The notes under the pieces: generated by a model
Databases searched by the model: none
Told to the model about the DNA's origin: nothing
Seen by the model: only the letters and a program-made list of their open reading frames with translations
Translations under genes and position numbers: made by a program
Assembly: GCF_014196055.1 (NCBI RefSeq)
Contig: NZ_JACICY010000003.1
Coordinates: 446,351 to 495,425, forward strand
DNA from: Novosphingobium hassiacum
GTDB taxonomy: Bacteria; Pseudomonadota; Alphaproteobacteria; Sphingomonadales; Sphingomonadaceae
DNA: 49,075 nucleotides
Direction of reading: 5' to 3'
Part shown: in pieces, positions 33,169-40,604 of the stretch
Numbering within the stretch: the stretch's first letter is position 1
Layout of the letters: each line of letters opens with the position of its first letter

Positions 33169-34198
33169 CGCTTCGACCGTATTCGACGCATGGTGGGGTT
33201 GGCCGCCGCCGGTACTCGATCCTGCGGGGCCCTATGCCGAGAGCGTAACGGTGCTGGCATGGGCGCTGTTTGCGATGGGAGCGATCGTGACCGCGATCGT
33301 CGCTGCGGCGCTTTTCGTGGCTGTGGCGGGGCCGCCTCGGTGGAAAGCGCGGCTGGGCGGCGAGCATACGGTCTGGATCATGGGCATCGCCTTCCCGGCT
33401 GTCGTGCTGACAGGGCTGCTCGTCTGGGGTCTTTCACTCACGGCCTCGCTCACCGATCCGATCACCGGGCGTGAGCCGCGCATCCGCGTGACTGCGCACA
33501 TGTGGTGGTGGGACATCGAATATCTCGACGCCGCTGGCCGTGTCGTGCGGCGCGATGCAAATGAGTTGCACCTGCCTGTCGGGCAGCCGGTTGTGCTCGA
33601 ACTGAAAAGTGCCGACGTCATCCACAGTTTCTGGGTGCCGAACCTGTCGGGCAAGGAGGACATGATCCCGGGACGCACCAACCTGCTCAAGGTCCAGGCC
33701 GACAGGCCGGGGCGGTTCGGCGGCATCTGCGCCGAATATTGCGGCGGGCCGCATGCGCTGATGGGCTTTGTCGCCGTGGCACACCCGGTAGCGGAATTCG
33801 AACGCTGGCTTTCCGGGACCAAGGTGGGCGCAGGGCCTGCCGTGGCGCAGGACGTACCCGGAACCGTGCCAGCGGTCACGCGCCGCACGCCGACCGCAGT
33901 TGATGCCGCGCCGCAAGTCGGCGCGCGTGATGGGCAGGCCCTGTTCCTCGCCAATGGTTGCGCCGCCTGCCACCGCATTGCCGGCACCCCGGCGAACGGC
34001 CTCAGCGGCCCCGATCTCACCCATCTGGCCGGCCGGTTGACACTCAGTGGGGGGATCCTGCCCAACAATCGGGGCACGCTGCAAGGGTGGATCGCCGATG
34101 CGCAATCGATCAAGCCGGGCAACCGAATGCCCAGCTACGACAATCTTTCGGCAGAAGACGTGGCCGCCATTGCCCTCTGGCTCGAGACACCACGATGA
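33161..34198 (+). CDS. ctaC: Cytochrome c oxidase subunit II with fused cytochrome c (CtaC)
   Basis: The 345-residue product has two N-terminal membrane helices, the CuA cupredoxin domain and a C-terminal cytochrome c. The CuA site is CAEYCGGPHALM (Cys, Cys, His, Met ligands), with HSFWVPNLSGK upstream. The haem site is CAACH near residue 268, and RMPSYDNLS holds a likely Met ligand. This fusion defines caa3-type oxidase. The ATG at 33161 overlaps the preceding cytochrome, and the stop overlaps ctaD. Confidence 0.93.
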   Translation: MTDASTVFDAWWGWPPPVLDPAGPYAESVTVLAWALFAMGAIVTAIVAAALFVAVAGPPRWKARLGGEHTVWIMGIAFPAVVLTGLLVWGLSLTASLTDPITGREPRIRVTAHMWWWDIEYLDAAGRVVRRDANELHLPVGQPVVLELKSADVIHSFWVPNLSGKEDMIPGRTNLLKVQADRPGRFGGICAEYCGGPHALMGFVAVAHPVAEFERWLSGTKVGAGPAVAQDVPGTVPAVTRRTPTAVDAAPQVGARDGQALFLANGCAACHRIAGTPANGLSGPDLTHLAGRLTLSGGILPNNRGTLQGWIADAQSIKPGNRMPSYDNLSAEDVAAIALWLETPR

Positions 34199-36735
34199 GC
34201 GAGACCGGCTTCGATCACGCGCTCTACGAGCGTTTCCCGACCAAAGGGCCGCGACCTGAAGGCGAGCTCGAGGAGCTCAAGCGCATCTGGTGTGCGCCAA
34301 AAGGCTGGCAGCTGCTGACTGCGGTCAACAACAATTACATCGGCATTTATTACATCGGCACCGCGTTCCTGTTCTTCGTGCTCGCGGGCGTGCTGTCGCT
34401 GGGCATGCGCATCCAGCTTGCCGCACCGATGCAGGATTTCCTGCCACAGGAAACCTACAACCAGTTCTTCACCATGCACGGCACGGTGATGATGTTCCTG
34501 TTTGCGGTACCCATGGTCGAGGCGATCGGCGTGCTGCTGCTGCCACAAATGCTTGCCGCGCGAGACCTGCCCTTCCCGCGCCTCTCGGCCTATGCATTCT
34601 GGGCGTACTTCGTGGGCGGGTTGCTGTTCTTCTGTTCGCTCTTCGTCGGTCTTGCTCCGGACGGCGGCTGGTTCATGTATCCGCCGCTCACCAGCCTTGC
34701 CTACAGCCCCGGCATCAACACCGATTTCTGGCTGCTGGGCATCGGCTTCATCGAGATTTCCGCCATCGCAGGCGCTATCGAGATCATCGTCGGCGTGCTG
34801 CGGACCCGCGCGCCCGGCATGACGCTCGACCGCATGCCCGTCTTCGCCTGGGCCATGCTGGTCTTTGCGGTGATGATCGTGATCGCCTTTCCCAGCGTGA
34901 TCCTAGGCACTTTGCTGCTCGAGTTCGAGCGCGCCTTCAACTGGCCGTTCTTCGATCCCACGCGCGGGGGCGACCCCTTGCTCTGGCAGCATCTGTTCTG
35001 GTTCTTCGGACATCCCGAAGTCTACATCATCTTCCTGCCAGCGGCGGGCCTAATGAGCATGATGGTTTCAACCATCGCCCGCACCGAACTTGTCGGATAC
35101 CGGCTGAACGTGCTGGCGATTATCGCCACGGGCTTCATCAGCTTCGGCGTCTGGGCGCACCATATGTTCGCCACCGGAATGCCGCGCGTATCGACCGGCT
35201 ATTTCAGCGCTGCGAGCATGGCGGTGAGCCTGCCTGCGGGCATCCAGGTGTTCTGCTGGATCGCGACGCTGGCCAGCGGACGCATCCGTTGGTCGGTACC
35301 GGCACTGTTCGTCGTCGGCGGCTTGCTGGTCTTCGTGATGGGCGGGCTAACGGGGGTGATGGTCGGCATGGTGCCGTTCGACTGGCAAGCCCATGACACC
35401 TATTTCATCGTCGCGCACCTCCACTACGTACTGATCGGCGGGATGGTGCTGCCGATGTTCGGCGCGTTCTACCACTGGTTCGGCATGACAAGCGCCAAAC
35501 CGTTGAGCGAGCGTTGGGGGCGCTGGGCATTCTGGCTGATGTTCACAGGCATCCACCTGACCTTCATGCCCATGCACCTTGCCGGCCTGATGGGCATGCC
35601 ACGGCGCATCTACACCTACCTTCCTGAACGAGGGCTCGAGCTGCTGAATTTGATCTCGACGGTGGGTGCCTTCGTGATCGCGGCAGGCGTGCTGATCTTC
35701 TCGGTCGATCTGGTCCGCAAGTTCCGCTTCGAGCCGGACGAGGGCGCAGGCAACCTCTACGGCGGTGGCACGCTCGAATGGCTACCCACAGGCCTCTATT
35801 CGACGCGCTCGATCCCGCTGGTGCGCAGCCGCGATCCGCTGTGGGACGATCCGAACCTTGCGAAAGACGTCGAGGAAGGCCGCTACTTCCTGCCCGGCAG
35901 CGCGACGGGCCTGCGCGAGACCTTGATCACCAGCCTGCTCAACGCCGAACCGCAGTATCTCCAGATAATGCCCGGCCCTTCGCCCTGGCCGTTGGCGGCG
36001 GCAGTGGGAACTGCGCTCCATTTCCTTGCGCTCACCGTGCAGGCCTATTCGTTCTCGCTGGCTTGTGGAATTGTAGCAGTGGTGTGCGTCCTGCGCTGGC
36101 TGTGGGAAACCGATCGGCCGCACAGGCTTCGCGAGGCTGACGTGGGCGGCGGCATCATTCTGCCCATCGCGGTCACCGGCCCCTCGAGCCATAGCTGGTG
36201 GGCGCTCAACACGCTGATGGTGGTCATGGGCATGATCGCATTGATGACGATGTTCTCCTATCTCTACCTCTACGGCATTCATCCCGAGGTCTGGATTGCG
36301 CCGCCTCCGCTGGGAGAAACGGCGCTGGTCGCAACGCTTGCAGCCACCGCCTTCGCCCTCGCTTGGTCGTCGCGACGCATGCTGTCGCGTTCCGAGCCGG
36401 GCGTATTTCCGGGCCAGGGACCATGGCTGCTGGCAGCGGCGAGCGCAGCGGCCCTCGTCGCCTCGTCCTCAATCGACTGGACGGGCTGGCGCGCAGCCGG
36501 ACTGGATCCAGCGGCGACCGGTCAGGGCGCGACCGTCTTTGCGTTGATCGCGTTCCAATCGGCCACGGCGGGGATCGCAGTCATCATGGCGCTCTATCTG
36601 GGCTATCGCAGCGGACGCGGTCTGCTTTCGGGGCCTGTCAACGTTACGCTAGACGTGGTCACCCGCTTCATCGGGTACGTTGCGGTGCAGGGACTTGTCA
36701 CTGGGCTGCTCCCACGGCTCTTCACGGGAGCCTGA
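34195..36735 (+). CDS. ctaD: Cytochrome c oxidase subunit I fused to a subunit III-like domain
   Basis: The 846-residue product carries subunit I (about 1-560) and then extra helices resembling subunit III (about 600-846). Haem and CuB ligands are in HGTVMM, FGHPEVYIIFLP (His and cross-linked Tyr), HHMFATGMP and HLHYVL. The sequence GMPRRIYTYLP follows as in subunit I. It pumps protons while reducing O2 to water. Start overlaps the ctaC stop as ATGA (34195-34198). The fused I-III arrangement occurs in some caa3 enzymes. Confidence 0.92.
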   Translation: MSETGFDHALYERFPTKGPRPEGELEELKRIWCAPKGWQLLTAVNNNYIGIYYIGTAFLFFVLAGVLSLGMRIQLAAPMQDFLPQETYNQFFTMHGTVMMFLFAVPMVEAIGVLLLPQMLAARDLPFPRLSAYAFWAYFVGGLLFFCSLFVGLAPDGGWFMYPPLTSLAYSPGINTDFWLLGIGFIEISAIAGAIEIIVGVLRTRAPGMTLDRMPVFAWAMLVFAVMIVIAFPSVILGTLLLEFERAFNWPFFDPTRGGDPLLWQHLFWFFGHPEVYIIFLPAAGLMSMMVSTIARTELVGYRLNVLAIIATGFISFGVWAHHMFATGMPRVSTGYFSAASMAVSLPAGIQVFCWIATLASGRIRWSVPALFVVGGLLVFVMGGLTGVMVGMVPFDWQAHDTYFIVAHLHYVLIGGMVLPMFGAFYHWFGMTSAKPLSERWGRWAFWLMFTGIHLTFMPMHLAGLMGMPRRIYTYLPERGLELLNLISTVGAFVIAAGVLIFSVDLVRKFRFEPDEGAGNLYGGGTLEWLPTGLYSTRSIPLVRSRDPLWDDPNLAKDVEEGRYFLPGSATGLRETLITSLLNAEPQYLQIMPGPSPWPLAAAVGTALHFLALTVQAYSFSLACGIVAVVCVLRWLWETDRPHRLREADVGGGIILPIAVTGPSSHSWWALNTLMVVMGMIALMTMFSYLYLYGIHPEVWIAPPPLGETALVATLAATAFALAWSSRRMLSRSEPGVFPGQGPWLLAAASAAALVASSSIDWTGWRAAGLDPAATGQGATVFALIAFQSATAGIAVIMALYLGYRSGRGLLSGPVNVTLDVVTRFIGYVAVQGLVTGLLPRLFTGA

Positions 36736-36738
36736 GCG

Positions 36739-37020
36739 ATGCACGATGCGTTTACCGAGCCGGTCGACTGGAGAGGTGCGGCGCTCGCCTTCACGATCTG
36801 GATGGCGCATTTCGGCGTGCTGTGGGGCGCGAGCAGCATCTTTCCCGACGCGTCGCCCGCGCGTTGGATCGCGCTTATCGCCACAGTGCTCGCCATGGCT
36901 GCGCTCGTGCTTGTCTGGCGCAGGCGGTCGCCCGAATCAAGCGGCGCGGTCCTACCGCTTGCCTGCGCGCTTGCGGCGGCAGCGGTGCTTTTCGGAGCCA
37001 TGCCCGCAGTTATCGGCTGA
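36739..37020 (+). CDS. Small membrane protein of the caa3 operon
   Basis: The 93-residue product has about three hydrophobic segments (LAFTIWMAHFGVLWGASSIF, WIALIATVLAMAALVLVW, LPLACALAAAAVLFGAM). It begins three bases after the ctaD stop. Its position and size suggest an accessory subunit of the oxidase; it has no recognised domain. Confidence 0.72.
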   Translation: MHDAFTEPVDWRGAALAFTIWMAHFGVLWGASSIFPDASPARWIALIATVLAMAALVLVWRRRSPESSGAVLPLACALAAAAVLFGAMPAVIG

Positions 37021-37088
37021 ACTGTCCGGACCCAATCGCGCGCCAAAGGGTTTGAACTGCAACACAGGTCAAATGCCGGAGCCCGACC

Positions 37089-37526
37089 ATGCCAGAATCC
37101 GGCGTTCACGCCGCAGCCCCCGCAAGCCCGTTGCACGCCATCCTCCTGGCGTTCCCGGTGGCGCTCTACCCTTCCGCGCTGATCAGCGACATCACCTACC
37201 TGCAGACGTCCGTGGTCCAATGGACCAACTTTTCGCAGTGGTTGATCGCCGGGGCCGACCTTTTCGCAGGTCTGCTCCTGGCATGGACGATTGCCTCGCT
37301 CCTGTTCGGCCGCGCGCGCCATGCGCGCGGGCGCGGCAAGGCGACCCTGATCGTCGTTGCGGTCATGTTCGTGCTTGGCATCATCAACGCCCTGCAGCAT
37401 TCCAAGGACGGGTGGGCTTCGGTCGGCACGACGGGTTTGATCCTGTCGATTGCCTGCACAATCCTGGCGATCGTCGCAGCGTTCCTCGTCCATTCCAGAA
37501 CCATCGTCCGGGAGGTTCGCCCATGA
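37089..37526 (+). CDS. DUF2231-like membrane protein
   Basis: The 145-residue product has four hydrophobic helices and the family-like stretch HAILLAFPVALYPSALISDITYL. Such proteins accompany respiratory or redox operons, but the role is unknown. Its stop overlaps the dehydrogenase start as ATGA (37523-37526), so it may form the membrane base for that enzyme or its electron path. Confidence 0.78.
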   Translation: MPESGVHAAAPASPLHAILLAFPVALYPSALISDITYLQTSVVQWTNFSQWLIAGADLFAGLLLAWTIASLLFGRARHARGRGKATLIVVAVMFVLGIINALQHSKDGWASVGTTGLILSIACTILAIVAAFLVHSRTIVREVRP

Positions 37527-38854
37527 AGCGCCTGACCATCGCCGCGCTACCGTGCCTGGCCTTCGTCGCAGCCTGTTCGCCGAGTTCGAAGGGCGTCGAC
37601 CAGACGGGTCAGTCGCCAACGCTCCCCGAGCAGGCCAGCGCGCTGCTGCCTGCGATCGCCATTGCTCCTCCGGAAGCGTGGGGCAATGACCTGCCCACAG
37701 TACCCGCAGGCTACACCATCACGGCCATCGCCAAGGACCTCAAGATCCCGCGCCAGATGCTCGTCCTGCCCAATGGCGACATATTGGTGGCTGAAGGATC
37801 GGGCGGCCACGCGCCCACGCTGCGCCCGAAGGACCTGATCGCGGGCCTGATCAAGGCGCAGGGCAAGAGCCCGGTGACAGGCGGCGACCGGATCACCCTC
37901 CTTCGCGACGCGAATGGCGACGGCCAGACCGATCTGCAGACGACGTTCATCTCGGGACTGGACGCCCCCTATGGCCTCGCCTTCGTCAACGGCGCGATTT
38001 ACGTTGCCAACCAAGGCGATCTGCTGCGCTTCCCTTATGCAGACGGCGCGACCAACATCGCTGCCCCGGGCCAGAAGGTTACCGCGCTTCCCGCAGTCAT
38101 CAATCATCACTGGACGAAGTCGCTGGCCGCCAGTGCCGACGGCTCCAAGCTCTATGTCGGCATCGGATCGAACAGCAACATCGGCGAACGCGGGATGGAT
38201 GCAGAGGAAGATCGCGCCGTCATCTGGGAGATCGATCCCGCGACGGGCACCAACCGCGTCTTTGCCTCGGGCATCCGCAACCCCACCGCGCTGGCTTTCG
38301 ATCCTTGGCAGCGGCAACTCTGGGCCGTCGCCAACGAGCGTGACGAACTCGGCCCAGAACTGGTGCCCGATTACCTCACATCGGTTCGCGAGGGCGGGTT
38401 CTATGGCTGGCCCTATAGCTACTATGGCCAAACCGTCGATCCGCGCGTGCATCCGCAAAAGCCCGATATGGTCGCCAAGGCGATCAAGCCCGACTACGCG
38501 CTCGGCAGCCACGTTGCCGCGCTCGGCCTCACCTTTGCAAGCAACGGTGGTATGGGCGGCGCGTTCGCCGAAGGTGCTTTCGTGGGCGAGCATGGCAGTT
38601 GGAACCGCAGCGACCGATCAGGTTACAAGGTCGTTTTCGTGCCGTTCAAAGGTGGACGCCCCGCGGGCAAGCCGGTCGATTTCGTCACCGGCTTTCTCGC
38701 CGATGGCAAGGCCCGCGGCCGCCCGGTCGGCGTGTTCTACGACGCTCCGCGCGGCGCACTATTGGTCGCTGACGACGTCGCGAACACCGTGTGGCGGATC
38801 ACCAGAACCGGCCAGCCCACGCGCACCAGCAACCCCGAAAACCCGGTGCTCTGA
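37523..38854 (+). CDS. PQQ-dependent sorbosone/glucose dehydrogenase-type lipoprotein
   Basis: The 443-residue product starts with a lipoprotein signal (LAFVAACS) and continues as a six-bladed propeller of the glucose/sorbosone dehydrogenase family: MLVLPNGDILVAEG, LDAPYGLAFVNGAIYVANQGDLLRF, then INHHWTKSLAASADGSKLYVGIGSNSN, RNPTALAFDP and GEHGSWNRSD. These regions usually bind PQQ and calcium. It would oxidise an unknown aldose or aldehyde in the periplasm and hand electrons to the cytochromes of this operon. No PQQ synthesis gene is in view. Confidence 0.85.
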   Translation: MKRLTIAALPCLAFVAACSPSSKGVDQTGQSPTLPEQASALLPAIAIAPPEAWGNDLPTVPAGYTITAIAKDLKIPRQMLVLPNGDILVAEGSGGHAPTLRPKDLIAGLIKAQGKSPVTGGDRITLLRDANGDGQTDLQTTFISGLDAPYGLAFVNGAIYVANQGDLLRFPYADGATNIAAPGQKVTALPAVINHHWTKSLAASADGSKLYVGIGSNSNIGERGMDAEEDRAVIWEIDPATGTNRVFASGIRNPTALAFDPWQRQLWAVANERDELGPELVPDYLTSVREGGFYGWPYSYYGQTVDPRVHPQKPDMVAKAIKPDYALGSHVAALGLTFASNGGMGGAFAEGAFVGEHGSWNRSDRSGYKVVFVPFKGGRPAGKPVDFVTGFLADGKARGRPVGVFYDAPRGALLVADDVANTVWRITRTGQPTRTSNPENPVL

Positions 38855-39362
38855 CGCCGGAAAGCGGAATTCACCTCTTGCCACATTGCTGCCGTTCTAT
38901 CGCCTGCCAGTGCCAGTGCCAGCGACGCAACGATCTGCACTGGCACCGATTTGGCAGCTTCGCTCCGCCCCGTCCCAGGTTGATGTGATCACGTGTTCGG
39001 CAAGCCTCCTCGAAACCCTCTTCCGCGGCTGCGATCATTCGGCGTTCCAAGTCTGCGATTTCTGCGTCTATGACCCGCGTGAACCTATAATCCCGGCAGG
39101 TATGCCGGTGACGGGCGCGCGCGCGGATTGCGACTTTTTGACATTAGATCAGACGGATCACTAGCGGTGCTTACCGGTTTTCGCCAGATGTTGCCCCTTT
39201 GATGGCAATCCGAATCGCGGAAAATGCCACCCGCCTAGCGGACGTTCCGGCCTTGGGTGTCCGCAGTGGATACCTGCCGTTGGTTCACGCAGGCTTTCGC
39301 ATCCGCTTCAGCCACGCTGTCACATGCATCGCACTTTTCGATCCTTTTGCTATGGTGAATGG
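38855..39362. other. Noncoding gap after the caa3 operon
   Basis: No gene is supported here. A long hairpin with TGCCAGTGC (38911-38919) and GCACTGGCA (38937-38945) arms sits near the end of the operon and lacks a T-tract. Short coding-like stretches near 38980-39160 may be relics. A TATGGT (39351-39356) precedes the next start. Confidence 0.5.
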
Positions 39363-40415
39363 ATGTCGCTGCTAGAAAGACTCGGGATACCGCTACCTGT
39401 CGTGCAGGCACCAATGGCGGGTGTGTCCACTCCTGAACTGGCCGCTGCCGTCAGTAAAGCTGGCGCGCTCGGTTCGATCAGCGTTGCTGCTACAGACGCC
39501 GTCGGTGCGCGGGAGATGATTGCCAACCTGCGAACCCTGAGCAATCGCCCGTTCAACGTCAACGTATTTGTCCATCAGCCAATGGCGCAGGATGCCGCGC
39601 GAGAGGCTGCTTGGCTTACGGCAATGAAGCCGCTGTTTCGCAAATATGGTGCGCAGCCTCCGGCAGCACTTCGTCCGATCTATAAGGGCTTGCTTGAGGA
39701 CGACGAGATGCTGGCGCTCCTTGTGGAGACCGCGCCCGCTGTTGTGAGCTTCCACTTCGGTTTACCGGATGCCGGTCGGATCGCAGCGCTTAAAGGCGCC
39801 GGCTGCGCGCTGCTGGCCACCGTTACCAGTCCCGAAGAGGCGTGGGCCGCCAAGGCTGCAGGAATCGATGCGGTCGTTGCTCAGGGCTGGGAAGCGGGTG
39901 GGCATCGCGGGGTGTTCGATCCCGAGGCTCTCGATACTCGCCTTGGCACATTGGCGCTTACCCGATTGCTGGCGCAACGCGGTGGCCTGCCGGTCATCGC
40001 GGCGGGCGGAATCATGGATGGCCACGGCATCAGGGCCGCGCTCGATCTCGGCGCCATCGCTGCCCAGTTGGGCACAGCCTTTGTCGCCTGTCCAGAAAGC
40101 AGCGCCGATGCGGCATACCGCGAGGCGCTGGCCGGTCCTGCCGCCATGAGCACGGTCATGACGTCCGCCATTTCGGGACGACCTGCTCGTGGTTTGCCGA
40201 ACCGCTTCACCCAATGGGGCGAGAGTGTCGGCCTGCCTCATCCCGGCTATCCGATGACCTACGACGCGGGCAAGGCGTTGATCGCCGCGGCGAAGGCGGC
40301 CGGCGAAACCGGATTTGGCGCGCAATGGGCAGGACAGGGCGCGCCGCTGTCACGCCCCCTGCCTGCTGCAGAGCTCGTCGCGCTTCTGGCGGAAGAATTG
40401 CGTCTCGTGAACTGA
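39363..40415 (+). CDS. Nitronate monooxygenase (2-nitropropane dioxygenase family)
   Basis: The 350-residue TIM-barrel flavoprotein begins LGIPLPVVQAPMAGVSTPELAAAVSKAGALGSI. It also shows VVAQGWEAGGHRG, with the catalytic His of the family, and PVIAAGGIMDGHGIRAALDLGA for FMN phosphate binding. It oxidises alkyl nitronates such as propionate 3-nitronate. The ATG at 39363 has homologous start residues; the upstream in-frame ATG at 39324 is less likely. Confidence 0.9.
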   Translation: MSLLERLGIPLPVVQAPMAGVSTPELAAAVSKAGALGSISVAATDAVGAREMIANLRTLSNRPFNVNVFVHQPMAQDAAREAAWLTAMKPLFRKYGAQPPAALRPIYKGLLEDDEMLALLVETAPAVVSFHFGLPDAGRIAALKGAGCALLATVTSPEEAWAAKAAGIDAVVAQGWEAGGHRGVFDPEALDTRLGTLALTRLLAQRGGLPVIAAGGIMDGHGIRAALDLGAIAAQLGTAFVACPESSADAAYREALAGPAAMSTVMTSAISGRPARGLPNRFTQWGESVGLPHPGYPMTYDAGKALIAAAKAAGETGFGAQWAGQGAPLSRPLPAAELVALLAEELRLVN

Positions 40416-40546
40416 GAGATGCTGCAGACCGTGGCAAGGGCCGCCGCGACTCCGGTCATTTCCAAAGACGTGCGCGATCGTCGGAAGCCGAGCTTCACCC
40501 ATAGTCTCGCGGACGAAGGGGGCCGTCCCTAGAATCGTCCAAGGGA

Positions 40547-40581
40547 AAGGGCCGACCCTCCAATGCGGAGAGCCCGCCCTT
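40547..40581 (-). terminator. Hairpin terminator downstream of the second TonB receptor
   Basis: Arms around AAGGGCCGACCCTCC and GGAGAGCCCGCCCTT (40547-40581) form an imperfect GC-rich stem, placed 24 bases beyond the receptor stop. On the minus strand it is followed by TTTCCCTT. Confidence 0.5.
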
Positions 40582-40604
40582 CTCTTCTCCCAACCTTACA
40601 GCGA

